Shown here in pieces: positions 20,935 to 29,996 of a DNA stretch of 64,000 bases. Origin of the DNA: Winogradskyella arenosi (lineage in GTDB: Bacteria > Bacteroidota > Bacteroidia > Flavobacteriales > Flavobacteriaceae). The position numbers and the translations under genes were made by a program. Each line of letters opens with the position of its first letter. The stretch's first letter is position 1. The stretch covers positions 101,017 through 165,016 of the forward strand of contig NZ_QPJO01000006.1 of the NCBI RefSeq assembly GCF_003337305.1, given 5' to 3'. A model generated the notes under the pieces. It was not told the origin of the DNA, made no database searches, and was given only the letters and a program-made list of their open reading frames with translations.

Positions 20935-22227
20935 ATGGAAAAATCTTACCGATTAAAATCTTTAGGTGTTACCCTTATAACACTTTGTTTTGGGCTTTTC
21001 TTTTTAAACGCTCAATCGGATTTCAAAACTTATCAGGGAACAGTTATAGATGGTGTAACGGAAGAGGCTATTGAGTTAGCGAGTCTTAATGTTTTAAAAA
21101 CGAACATTAGTACCATTTCAAATTCGGAAGGCGCCTTTACATTAAAAGTTCCTGAAGCCCATCTTAATTCTAAATTAAAAATCGCTTACTTAGGGTATAA
21201 TTCTTACGTTATCCCTTTATCAGAATTAGAGAATGATAAAGCGGTTATTAAACTTTATAAAGCCGTTACAGCCTTATCTCCTGTAAGTATTTCCGCTTTT
21301 AAAAATGCAGAACGTTTAGTTCGAAAAATATTTGAAGACAAGCATCACAATGTTGGGACCCCCTCAGTATTTATGACGGCTTTTTATAGAGAGACCATCA
21401 AACGCCGTAATCGAAATGTCTCTCTTACTGAAGCCGTTGTTAATATCTTAAAAGAACCTAATACCTCACAGCAGCGTGATGCTATTCAATTGAGCAAGGC
21501 CAGAAAGAGTACCGATTATAAACGTCTCGATACCGTGTCTGTAAAATTACAAGGAGGTCCGTTTTCTACGATTTATATGGATATCATGAAATATCCTGAA
21601 TACATTTTTACGGATAAAAGTATTTCTGGATATCAATTTTCTTTCGATACGCCTTCGGTAATTAATAATCGTTCGGTTTACGTGGTGAATTTTGTGCCTA
21701 AAAGTGAAAAGCAACCGATTAAGTATCTAGGGAAACTTTACGTAGACGTAGAATCTTTAGCTTTAGTCAGTGCACATTATACCTTAGATCTTAGCGATCA
21801 GAAACAAGCTAGAAATTTATTGGTGAAGAAAAAACCTCGAGATGTTATTGTCTATCCTTTAGAAGCTAATTATCGTGTAGACTATCAGCAAAAAGGAGAC
21901 CAATGGTACTACAGTTATTCAAATTTAAATTTGACCTTTAAGGTGAATAAAAAACGTCAGTTGTTTAATAAGGTTTATACCCTTGCTAGTGAAATGGCGG
22001 TGACGGATTGGGAAGTTAATAGTGAGATAAAACGGATAAAAAATAAAGATAGATTAAAGCCTACCGTAATTATTACGGATGCGATTTCCGGATTTTCAGA
22101 TCCTAACTTTTGGGGGAAATACAATCTTATAGAACCTAATAAATCTATAGAATCTGCTATTGATAAGATTCGAAAAAATATTAAAAAGCAAAAGAAACGC
22201 GAAAATAAGAACACTGCAAATGGCTAG
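20935..22227 (+). CDS. carboxypeptidase-like regulatory domain protein, envelope
   Basis: 430-residue secreted protein. A signal peptide (1-27, ending FLNAQ) is followed by a carboxypeptidase-regulatory-like beta-sandwich domain (about 33-110: YQGTVIDGVTEEAIELASLNV and the AYLGY strand). A long region (115-400) resembles the DUF5686-type outer-membrane-associated proteins of Bacteroidota. The C-terminal 30 residues are very basic (IRKNIKKQKKREN). It probably sits in the outer membrane or periplasm. Function unknown. It stands alone behind the 22-T tract. Confidence 0.75.
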   Translation: MEKSYRLKSLGVTLITLCFGLFFLNAQSDFKTYQGTVIDGVTEEAIELASLNVLKTNISTISNSEGAFTLKVPEAHLNSKLKIAYLGYNSYVIPLSELENDKAVIKLYKAVTALSPVSISAFKNAERLVRKIFEDKHHNVGTPSVFMTAFYRETIKRRNRNVSLTEAVVNILKEPNTSQQRDAIQLSKARKSTDYKRLDTVSVKLQGGPFSTIYMDIMKYPEYIFTDKSISGYQFSFDTPSVINNRSVYVVNFVPKSEKQPIKYLGKLYVDVESLALVSAHYTLDLSDQKQARNLLVKKKPRDVIVYPLEANYRVDYQQKGDQWYYSYSNLNLTFKVNKKRQLFNKVYTLASEMAVTDWEVNSEIKRIKNKDRLKPTVIITDAISGFSDPNFWGKYNLIEPNKSIESAIDKIRKNIKKQKKRENKNTANG

Positions 22228-22262
22228 ATCATAGTCATAAAAATTATAAATTGTGTTAGTCT

Positions 22263-22293
22263 GAACGTCTGCCTTCCCTAAGGTGGACGTTTT
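22263..22293. terminator. terminator between convergent genes
   Basis: Imperfect stem GAACGTC..CCTT / AAGG..GACGTTTTC between 20935-22227 (+) and the TonB receptor (-). Confidence 0.5.
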
Positions 22294-22348
22294 CAGTTAA
22301 GGACGTAACTTATGCTGAGGTTATAGCGTGTGCGACGTAAAGCTTTTA

Positions 22349-24664
22349 CTAAAAATTAATTCTCACACTAAAATTAGGCGTGAATTTCAAGGATTCATTG
22401 TTAATTTCTGAAAGCGCTCCTTCAGCATCCTTAATATAGTAACGGTTAATAATATTGGTGTGATTAAAAATATTCCAAAGTGCAATACCAACTTCAGTAT
22501 TACTAGTGTCAGAGAGGTCTATACGGTAGGACGCTGAGACGTCTGTTCTAAAATAATCCTCTAAACGTGCACCGTTAGGACTCTTGTATTGTATCGTATT
22601 GGTATTAGGGTCTTGAGATTCTGAAGGTAAGGTATACGGCCGTCCTGAATGCCAATTAAAACTCATGCCTAGTTGTAAAGCGTTTTTATTGTAGGTGAGC
22701 GAAGCGTTAGCAACATGTCTTAAATCTAAGGTGTTTGGAAATAACTCGCCTTGATTTAAAGTTTCAAAATGGTAATCATTTTTACTATATGTATAGCCCA
22801 ACCAAGTATTAAACAGGCCTAAGCGTTTATGAATTAAAAAATCAACCCCTCGTACTTTGTAAGATCCTATGGTGTTTATAAACTGATATTGGTTCTGAAA
22901 CCCTTGGCTTCTCGTAGTGATATCATTGACCACTTTATAATAGCCTTCTACAGAGACTAGTAAATTATTATGGTTATAGCTAAGGCCTAAAGAGGCTTGT
23001 TCGCTTGTCATTAAAGGCACGTCATTACCATTGGCTAATTGCCAACGACGCTTTTCTATACCGAAAAAATCTTGTTGTAGATCGATGATTTGTGTAATGG
23101 ATTGGCTTTTTAATTCGCCTAAAATTTCAAGTCTGAAAAAATCAAAAAACTGATAATTTACCGAAAACCGAGGTTCTATTTTAAAGCTGGCTAATTGGTC
23201 AAAATAATTAATTCTAGACCCCAATCTAATATGGGTTTTACGAGAAGGGGTGTACCATTCAATTTCACCGAATAAGGCATGAGATCGTATGATTTCTTTC
23301 GTATAACTCGTAAAATTTGGAGCGCTTACATCTTCAAAATAAGCCACACTGACTTCATTAAATTGATAGCCTGTATTAATATTCAGATCCGTATTTACGG
23401 TTTTTGTAAAGTCTAAGCGTAAACCATAGTCTTCAACTTTATTTTCTTGTGTTAGTACAAGATTATCGTGTACGTTTTCATTTTTGGCATCTAAGTCGTA
23501 CTGCGAATAATAAAGTTCAATAGTGCTTTTAAACTGGTTATTGAACGCTTTTGTATAATTGGCGCTTGCCCCGTAGGTCAATTGGTTGAGTTTACTTTTT
23601 GTTTCTTCTAAACGGTGTTCTGTAGAAATGTAGGCTTGGTTGTAATCCAAACGATTCCGAATCGCTAAAGCATTAAACCTGAATTTTGAAGTTGCATTAA
23701 TATCGTATAAAAACTTCGCATTAAAATCGTAAAATAAAAATCGTTCGTCTAAGGCTAAAGCATTGTTTGTGGCATTGCTGTTATTGAGTTCAGAATCTTG
23801 AAAGATGCGTTTAAAATAGGCATCATAAGTTTGGGTCACCATCACATCTGTATAGGCGCGTCTGGCCGAAAGTTGAATTTCGGATTTTGGAGATATCGGG
23901 GTTTTGGCAAATCCGTCAACACTGAGAAGATTACCACCAATGCTGGCTTGCGTTTTATGGTCAATGACATCTTTACTTTTAATAGCAATGGTACTTGATA
24001 CGGCATCGCCAAACCGTGCACTCGTTCCATTTTTTGAAATAGAAATCTCTTCCGTGAGATAGGGATTAAACGCTGAAATTAATCCGAAGAAATGTCCCGA
24101 TTGATACATGCGAATCCCTTCGTATAAAATTAAATTTTGGTCGTTGGTTCCGCCTCTAATATTAATGTTAGAGATTCGTTCGTCTATACTGATAATTCCA
24201 GGTAAATTTTGAATAATTTGTAAAACATCCGGTTCTATAAGACCAGGGAGCATATTAAAGCCTTTAGTGTTCGCTTTAATGGTTCCGTTGTTTAATTTTG
24301 AAATACCCTTGGTTAAATAATTGGTCACAACGACTTCATTAAGACGCTGTGTGTGCTGAGGCTCATTTTTGACAGCTTTTAGCGCAATGGTTATAAACCG
24401 ACTATTTAAAATTTTAAAATTTAAAGGGGTGTTAGTGCGGAGTTCCTGTAAGGCTTCTTCTAAAGAATAATTAGGATTTAAAGGCTTTACTGATAGGTTT
24501 GCAATGGTTTGAGGTTCATAAGAAAACGTGACCTGATGTTTTTTTTCTAATACGGAAAGAATCTGTATAAGTGGCAGTGCATTGGGCTGCGTTTGGCTAT
24601 AGGCCAACGGTGATAGGGATAAGCTTAGTAAGAAAGATATTAAAATGAGTAGGGGCTTATTCAC
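22349..24664 (-). CDS. FecA-like TonB-dependent receptor (module A)
   Basis: 771-residue outer-membrane receptor. The signal peptide (1-23, ending AYSQ) is followed by a secretin/TonB N-terminal (STN) signalling domain (about 35-95). A short linker leads to a plug domain (about 110-225) with NINIRGGTNDQNLILYEGIR and the SGHFFGLISAFNPYLTEE block, then a 22-strand-type barrel ending in the aromatic tail NFSVRINF. The STN domain marks it as a transducing receptor that signals to the FecR partner. It overlaps fecR by 8 bases. It is clearly homologous to the module B receptor, but lacks that protein's carboxypeptidase-regulatory-like domain. No SusD partner is present, so it is not a glycan SusCD pair. 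Ligand unknown. Confidence 0.9.
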   Translation of the reverse strand: MNKPLLILISFLLSLSLSPLAYSQTQPNALPLIQILSVLEKKHQVTFSYEPQTIANLSVKPLNPNYSLEEALQELRTNTPLNFKILNSRFITIALKAVKNEPQHTQRLNEVVVTNYLTKGISKLNNGTIKANTKGFNMLPGLIEPDVLQIIQNLPGIISIDERISNINIRGGTNDQNLILYEGIRMYQSGHFFGLISAFNPYLTEEISISKNGTSARFGDAVSSTIAIKSKDVIDHKTQASIGGNLLSVDGFAKTPISPKSEIQLSARRAYTDVMVTQTYDAYFKRIFQDSELNNSNATNNALALDERFLFYDFNAKFLYDINATSKFRFNALAIRNRLDYNQAYISTEHRLEETKSKLNQLTYGASANYTKAFNNQFKSTIELYYSQYDLDAKNENVHDNLVLTQENKVEDYGLRLDFTKTVNTDLNINTGYQFNEVSVAYFEDVSAPNFTSYTKEIIRSHALFGEIEWYTPSRKTHIRLGSRINYFDQLASFKIEPRFSVNYQFFDFFRLEILGELKSQSITQIIDLQQDFFGIEKRRWQLANGNDVPLMTSEQASLGLSYNHNNLLVSVEGYYKVVNDITTRSQGFQNQYQFINTIGSYKVRGVDFLIHKRLGLFNTWLGYTYSKNDYHFETLNQGELFPNTLDLRHVANASLTYNKNALQLGMSFNWHSGRPYTLPSESQDPNTNTIQYKSPNGARLEDYFRTDVSASYRIDLSDTSNTEVGIALWNIFNHTNIINRYYIKDAEGALSEINNESLKFTPNFSVRINF

Positions 24665-25553
24665 GTTGTATTAAAATAGACTTTCCTGAAATAGTATAGT
24701 TTAAATTTAAGGGAATTGTAACAGATTGCAAGGCTAAATCTAAATCATTATGCGTAAAACTTCCGGTAAACAAACGCGAGCTATCAATATCTTGAGGTGT
24801 TATCGTAATGTCGTATTGGTTTTCTAACTCCATAAGAACATATTGTAAGGGTACACTTTTAAAACTACTTTCTCCTAAAAGCCATTCCGGTTGTTCTGGG
24901 TTATTTGCTGTTTTGGTTGAGGTCATACCGTAAATAGAGCTGTAGGTATCTCCCGGTTTTAAATTAAAGGATTGATCTTGATGTGTTACGGCTACTGCAC
25001 CTTCATAACAGGTGACTTCAAAATAATTTTGGCGTTGTTTAACATTAAATTGCGTTCCTAAAACGGTGACTAAACCTTGTGGGGTAATCACATCGAAGGT
25101 GGCGCCTTTCGCAACTTTAAAAAAAGCTTCACCTTCTAAATTTACCGATCGAGTTTCGCTCCAACGTCCTTTGTTAAATACAAGTTTAGAATTGGCGTTT
25201 AATTCTACAACCGAAGCATCGGGTAAGGCTACTGTAGATTGCTGAGCAATGGGCGTCTCTACGGCAGTATCTAAGGTCGCGGTATAATAATAGAGGCTTA
25301 GGCCTAATACTAAAATGGCGGTGATTTTTAAAGCTGGTTTTAACCAAGAACTCTTTTTATGTTGACGCAGTTTTAATTCCTTTTGTAAGGCTAGGTAAGA
25401 ATGGTCTATGGATAATCCTTCGTTCTTAAATCCTTTTAAAGTCTCATCCATTTGTGTTAAGGGCTTGGCATCTTCAAGTTGCTCAAAAGCAATTTGCTCT
25501 TCAGGAGTGAGATTATGGTCTAACCATTTTTTTATGAGTTCTTCTCTATTCAT
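24657..25553 (-). CDS. FecR-family anti-sigma factor (module A)
   Basis: 298-residue inner-membrane regulator. An N-terminal cytoplasmic sigma-binding part (1-70, with EELIKKWLDHNLTPEEQ) is followed by one membrane helix (about 74-92) and the periplasmic FecR domain (115-215: LPDASVVELNANSKL, GEAFFKV, VLGTQFNVKQR). A C-terminal STN-like domain (DUF4974 type, 230-298, with GSFTHNDLDLALQSV) contacts the receptor. By family knowledge it passes the receptor's ligand signal to the ECF sigma factor. A promoter-like element shared with the divergent lipoprotein lies 70 bases upstream. Confidence 0.93.
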   Translation of the reverse strand: MNREELIKKWLDHNLTPEEQIAFEQLEDAKPLTQMDETLKGFKNEGLSIDHSYLALQKELKLRQHKKSSWLKPALKITAILVLGLSLYYYTATLDTAVETPIAQQSTVALPDASVVELNANSKLVFNKGRWSETRSVNLEGEAFFKVAKGATFDVITPQGLVTVLGTQFNVKQRQNYFEVTCYEGAVAVTHQDQSFNLKPGDTYSSIYGMTSTKTANNPEQPEWLLGESSFKSVPLQYVLMELENQYDITITPQDIDSSRLFTGSFTHNDLDLALQSVTIPLNLNYTISGKSILIQRE

Positions 25554-25622
25554 TCGCTTTGTATCCCTTTATAGGGTTTCATTTCTACGGGACTATTTTT
25601 TTTGCTTATTACGGCTTCTGTG

Positions 25623-25656
25623 TATATAACAAGTTAAGAGGTAAATCTCCTACTTT
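25623..25656 (-). promoter_or_regulatory. putative ECF promoter of fecR-receptor (module A)
   Basis: Minus strand. The upstream block GTAGGAGATTT and downstream block TAACTTGTTAT are separated by 6 bases. The same two blocks, at the same spacing, occur before the module A lipoprotein (26260-26293). Over 34 aligned positions 24 are identical without gaps. It lies in the 144-base space between sigma and fecR. Confidence 0.6.
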
Positions 25657-25697
25657 ACGGATTCCTTATTTATTATTGAAGCGTTTTAGCGGTGCTA

Positions 25698-26213
25698 TTA
25701 GAGTTCTTCAATATCATGTCTTAATTTTTTTAAAGCGCCATAAATACGTTTTTCTACCGCCTTAACGGAGATGCCTAAGAGCTCAGCAATCTCTTTAAAC
25801 CGTTTGCCTTCAACTCTATTCATTAAAAAGGCAACGCGCTGCGCTTCGGTTAAATTACTGATTGCTTTTTGCAGTTTAAGATGGTATTCTTTCTCCTCAA
25901 GTACAAATTGTGGGGTTTCTAGAGTGGTCTGCTTTTTGGGGATTTTATGATATTTTAAAACCACTTTTTCATGGGCCACAGCATTTAACATTAAGTTATT
26001 GGCGGTGGTAAATAAATAACTCTTGGCTTTGTCTGGCGTTACTTTTTTACAATTCTGCCAAAGTTTAATAAAGGCCTCCTGAACTTTGTCTTCCGGATTA
26101 CGATGGTCTCCAAATTTGTAATATAAAAAGTCGTGCAAATTTTTGGCGTGTTTTTTATACAAACGCTCAAATAAATGCGATTCACAAATGTTATTTTGTA
26201 AAGGTTGACTCAT
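25698..26213 (-). CDS. ECF RNA polymerase sigma factor (module A)
   Basis: 171-residue extracytoplasmic-function sigma factor. Region 2 spans about 12-80 (LYKKHAKNLHDFLYYKFG, the -10-binding helix around EDKVQEAFIKLWQN). Region 4 spans about 108-165 (EAQRVAFLMNRVEGKRFKEIAELLGIS, then the recognition helix VKAVEKRIYGAL). It lacks a region 3 and any extension. Its gene precedes fecR by 144 bases, unusually far for such a pair, and that gap holds a promoter-like element it may recognise itself. It diverges from the repeat lipoprotein. Confidence 0.93.
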   Translation of the reverse strand: MSQPLQNNICESHLFERLYKKHAKNLHDFLYYKFGDHRNPEDKVQEAFIKLWQNCKKVTPDKAKSYLFTTANNLMLNAVAHEKVVLKYHKIPKKQTTLETPQFVLEEKEYHLKLQKAISNLTEAQRVAFLMNRVEGKRFKEIAELLGISVKAVEKRIYGALKKLRHDIEEL

Positions 26214-26259
26214 GGGTATTTTACGGTGCTACAAATTAGAAATAAATTTTTACATAATC

Positions 26260-26293
26260 AGGGTAGGGGATTTTTGCTCTAACTTGTTATGTA
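26260..26293 (+). promoter_or_regulatory. putative ECF promoter of the module A lipoprotein
   Basis: The blocks GTAGGGGATTT (26263-26273) and TAACTTGTTAT (26280-26290) match the element upstream of module A fecR at identical spacing. It lies about 30 bases before the lipoprotein start. Confidence 0.6.
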
Positions 26294-26323
26294 ATAAAAA
26301 GATAAGGTTCTTAGATTATAAAA

Positions 26324-28246
26324 ATGAAAAGCAACAACATTCTATTTCATGTCCTTTTTGCCCTTTTTTGCCTGATGTCTTGTCAAGAGGAGGTCAGTCA
26401 GATTGAAGATCCTACAGATCAGGAAGCCTTAGTTTTTAATTCTAGCTTAGTAGAGGTGTTGCGTAGTACAACTTCTAATTATAAGAGTTCAGATGACTTT
26501 TTAGATGGTGCCAGTTGTGTTTCTGTGCAATTGCCTGTAACCCTCATTGTCAATAATGTTGCGATGACTTTAACGAGTGATGCAGAATTGCAGGAATTTC
26601 AACTCATGTTGAATACGGCTAATACTACTGAAATTGATTTTAATATCGTTTTTCCTATAACGGTGATTTTATCGGATTATACCACAAGCCTTATTGCTGA
26701 AGAAGAAGAACTTGAAAATTTAAGTGCTGCCTGTGAGGGTATAGATTCGTCTTACGCGTCTTGCCTAAATTTTATCTATCCAATTTCGTTTTCCGTTTTT
26801 AATGCCAATTTTAATACGGTTGAAATTGTTCAGGTTGAAGACGATCAAGCGTTTTATGAGTTTTTAGGAACGTTGAGTCAGGCTGAAAACAATCTAATTG
26901 TAAGTTTAAATTACCCGTTGCATCTAAATCCTTCCTATGGAGACAATTTTACGGTTACTGATAATGATGACTTACTGGTTAATGTAACTTCGGCTGAAAC
27001 CTTTTGCAATGAAGAGCCTACAAACTGTGTGGAAGATGAAGTCTTAACCCGTTTAGAAGCTTGCTCTTGGTCGCTTGTAGAAAATTCTGATTTTAATAAT
27101 TTACGTTTTGTGTTTCATGCTGACGGGAGCTTAGAACTTTTAGAAGGTCTTATTGAATCTGAAATTATAGGGAGTTGGAATCTATCTTCAACAAATGGTG
27201 AGATAATGTTGACGTTTTCAGATTTAACCACATTTGAAACCGATTTAGAAGGAAATTGGATTATTGAAGATTGTAGCGGTGACGACTTCACCATAAGTCA
27301 AAATTCAACAACATACCTTTTAGAGCAGCAATGCGACTTGGATGCACTTTTTAATTGTTTTAATGATTTTGAATTGGTAGCATGTGCGGACCTTAACGGT
27401 GAGGCCGTATTTAATTTAAGCGCCCAAACGATAGAAACGATAAGTTGTACTGAAACTTACAATGCCACTTTTTTTACTTCTCAAAGTGATGCGCAATCCC
27501 ACAGTAATCCTATTCCAGATCCAGAAGCTTATATCTCAGCAACCGAAACGCTATTCTTAAAAATAGAAGCGGCAGAAGGCGAGTTTCAACTGTATTCCGT
27601 GTTCTTAAATGCCGTTGGTTGTAATGATTTCGAATGTTTTGATGCTGAAAATCAGGTGTTGGAAACCTGCTATACCGATACAGCGGTGCTGTATGCCTTT
27701 AATCTTATGTTTGCTTATCAAGAGTGTACTGCGGAGACCATCACCTTTTATGAACAATTAATGGAGGCGGAAACCGAAGTAAATCCTATTTCAGATCCTA
27801 CCGCATATCAAACCGCTTTACTTAACACTACCGTATATGCTCGAGTTGAAATTAATCAGCAATTTCAAATCTATCCGATAACCTTAAATGTGGTGACTTG
27901 TAATGAAGAAAGTTGTAATGCAACGACTGTTGAAGCACGTTTAGCCACATGCCTGTGGACCATGAGTAGTTACAACGGAAGCGATAATTTAGACGGGTAT
28001 ACTTTAGATTTTCAATCAGAACCTGGAGTGCTTGAGGTGTATGACGATTCTATTTCAGTAACAGCAGCTTGGTCGGTTTATGAAAATTATGATGGTGTGG
28101 GCATTGATTTTTATGGGATATCGACTTCAAACATTCAAGTGATTAACGGCAGTTGGCTCATCATAACATGTCATAGTGATGAGATGATGCTACAGTCTTT
28201 AAATGATAATAATCTAGAGATGGTTTTAAACCGTACCTGCGAATAA
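26324..28246 (+). CDS. repeat lipoprotein of unknown family (module A)
   Basis: 640-residue surface or envelope lipoprotein, lipobox LMSC with Cys20. Residues 58-235 hold about four beta-rich units, each with a hydrophobic strand and a YP/FP step (LPVTLIVNN, VFPITVILSDY, IYPISFSV, NYPLHLNP) and followed by an acidic helix. A lipocalin-like segment (240-337, CSWSLVENS to YLLEQQC) follows. Two units of the type found in flavobacterial adhesins come next (about 344-433 and 440-526, with NPIPDPEAY and NPISDPTAY). A second lipocalin-like segment (535-640) ends the protein. The many cysteines suggest disulfides. The first 235 residues align with the module B lipoprotein. I do not recognise a named family; its role as a ligand-binding or adhesive partner of the receptor is inference. 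Confidence 0.8.
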   Translation: MKSNNILFHVLFALFCLMSCQEEVSQIEDPTDQEALVFNSSLVEVLRSTTSNYKSSDDFLDGASCVSVQLPVTLIVNNVAMTLTSDAELQEFQLMLNTANTTEIDFNIVFPITVILSDYTTSLIAEEEELENLSAACEGIDSSYASCLNFIYPISFSVFNANFNTVEIVQVEDDQAFYEFLGTLSQAENNLIVSLNYPLHLNPSYGDNFTVTDNDDLLVNVTSAETFCNEEPTNCVEDEVLTRLEACSWSLVENSDFNNLRFVFHADGSLELLEGLIESEIIGSWNLSSTNGEIMLTFSDLTTFETDLEGNWIIEDCSGDDFTISQNSTTYLLEQQCDLDALFNCFNDFELVACADLNGEAVFNLSAQTIETISCTETYNATFFTSQSDAQSHSNPIPDPEAYISATETLFLKIEAAEGEFQLYSVFLNAVGCNDFECFDAENQVLETCYTDTAVLYAFNLMFAYQECTAETITFYEQLMEAETEVNPISDPTAYQTALLNTTVYARVEINQQFQIYPITLNVVTCNEESCNATTVEARLATCLWTMSSYNGSDNLDGYTLDFQSEPGVLEVYDDSISVTAAWSVYENYDGVGIDFYGISTSNIQVINGSWLIITCHSDEMMLQSLNDNNLEMVLNRTCE

Positions 28247-28268
28247 AATTTTAAGTTGAGTTGATTGA

Positions 28269-28303
28269 AAAGGAGCCGCTTGCCATGAGGGGCTCTTTTT
28301 TTT
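28269..28303 (+). terminator. terminator after the module A lipoprotein
   Basis: GAGCC / GGGCTC stem with a 12-base loop and T8. Confidence 0.7.
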
Positions 28304-28473
28304 ATTTAAACAACAAAAGGCTTGAGCTAATAGGTTTCGGGCTTGCTACTCATGACAGTTATTTTAGGAGTATAAATCTCATAACTTAAGGCTTCAAATT
28401 TAGATTGAACAGAGCCGCATTGCATTCAGAAATCATTTTTCAATATCACATTCGTATTTCCCTCATAAATTCT

Positions 28474-28481
28474 TAAATTTG
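28474..28481 (+). promoter_or_regulatory. putative ffh promoter, -7 box TAAATTTG
   Basis: Exact TAnnTTTG match 59 bases before ffh. The leader contains an imperfect 8-bp hairpin (28500-28521, CAGACTGC / GCAGGCTG). I see no 4.5S RNA gene in this 290-base space. Confidence 0.6.
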
Positions 28482-28540
28482 CAACTTATTAAAATAACAC
28501 AGACTGCTTATTTGCAGGCTGGAAACTTAAGACGAGAAAC

Positions 28541-29872
28541 ATGTTCAATAATTTAAGTGATAAGTTAGATAAAGCGTTACACGTATTAAAAGGTCATGGA
28601 AGCATTACAGAAGTGAATGTTGCTGAGACATTAAAAGAAGTTAGACGTGCGCTTTTAGATGCCGATGTTAACTTTAAAATTGCTAAAGAATTTACCGTTC
28701 GTGTAAAAGAAAAAGCACTAGGGCAAGATGTATTAACCACCTTGCAGCCAGGTCAGTTAATGGTGAAAATCGTTAAAGATGAATTAACTGAATTAATGGG
28801 AGGTGATGCCGAAGGAATTAATCTTTCTGGTCAGCCAACAGTGATTTTAATGTCTGGTCTTCAGGGATCTGGTAAAACAACCTTTTCAGGTAAACTTGCC
28901 AATTATTTAAAAAATAAAAAAACAAAGAAGCCTTTATTAGTGGCTTGTGATGTTTACCGTCCGGCGGCGATTGATCAATTACACGTGGTAGGAGATCAAA
29001 TTGGTGTTGAGGTTTATAGCGATAAAGGAAATACAGATCCTGTTGCGATTTCTCAAGCTGGTATAGCACACGCTAAAGCTAATGGGCATAATGTGGTTAT
29101 AATTGATACCGCAGGTCGTTTGGCAGTAGATGAAGCCATGATGACTGAAATCTCTAACATTCATAAAGCTATTGAGCCACAAGAAACCTTATTTGTGGTC
29201 GATTCTATGACGGGTCAAGATGCTGTTAATACAGCGAAAGCCTTTAATGATATCTTAAATTTTGATGGTGTTATCCTTACTAAATTAGATGGTGATACCC
29301 GTGGTGGTGCTGCCATTTCGATTAAGTCGGTTGTAGATAAGCCAATTAAATTTATTGGTACAGGTGAAAAGATGGAAGCTATTGATGTTTTCTATCCTTC
29401 TCGTATGGCCGATCGTATTCTTGGTATGGGAGATGTGGTGTCTTTAGTGGAGCGTGCTCAAGAGCAGTTTGACGAAGACGAAGCAAGAAAACTTCAAAAG
29501 AAAATTGCTAAAAACCAATTCGGGTTTGATGATTTCTTAAAACAGATTCAGCAGATCAAGAAAATGGGTAACATGAAAGATTTAGTAGGCATGATTCCTG
29601 GTGCAGGAAAAATGATGAAAGATATAGATATTGATGATGATGCATTTAAAGGGATTGAGGCTATTATTCATTCTATGACGCCTGATGAACGTGCTAACCC
29701 ATCAATTATTAACGCAAGCCGTAAAAAACGAATTGGAAAAGGTTCAGGAACCTCTGTACAAGAAGTGAATCAGCTTCTAAAACAATTTACTCAGATGAGT
29801 AAAATGATGAAGATGATGCAAGGTGGTGGCGGAAAACGTATGATGCAGATGATGCAGAATATGCCTAAATAA
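28541..29872 (+). CDS. ffh: signal recognition particle protein Ffh
   Basis: SRP GTPase that binds signal sequences on nascent membrane proteins and delivers them to FtsY. The 443 residues are full length. The N domain covers 1-90. The G domain has the P-loop GLQGSGKTTFSGKLA, the DTAGRL motif and TKLDGDTRGGAA. The methionine-rich M domain (about 325-443) ends in MMKMMQGGGGKRMMQMMQ. It is monocistronic. Confidence 0.97.
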   Translation: MFNNLSDKLDKALHVLKGHGSITEVNVAETLKEVRRALLDADVNFKIAKEFTVRVKEKALGQDVLTTLQPGQLMVKIVKDELTELMGGDAEGINLSGQPTVILMSGLQGSGKTTFSGKLANYLKNKKTKKPLLVACDVYRPAAIDQLHVVGDQIGVEVYSDKGNTDPVAISQAGIAHAKANGHNVVIIDTAGRLAVDEAMMTEISNIHKAIEPQETLFVVDSMTGQDAVNTAKAFNDILNFDGVILTKLDGDTRGGAAISIKSVVDKPIKFIGTGEKMEAIDVFYPSRMADRILGMGDVVSLVERAQEQFDEDEARKLQKKIAKNQFGFDDFLKQIQQIKKMGNMKDLVGMIPGAGKMMKDIDIDDDAFKGIEAIIHSMTPDERANPSIINASRKKRIGKGSGTSVQEVNQLLKQFTQMSKMMKMMQGGGGKRMMQMMQNMPK

Positions 29873-29996
29873 ACCTAAGTACACTATAGAGGGTTTGTTT
29901 TACATACAGACTTCAGTAGATTTTAAAATATTTTAATTTATAACCCAGTAATTTTTTGCGCAATAGCGCTTTTGCTAGAAAACAATAACCAAAAGC

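Noticed and set aside
22349..24664. TonB receptor as a SusC of a polysaccharide utilisation locus
   Set aside because: No SusD-like gene, sulfatase or glycoside hydrolase is nearby, and the receptor has a FecA-type STN domain with FecR and sigma partners.
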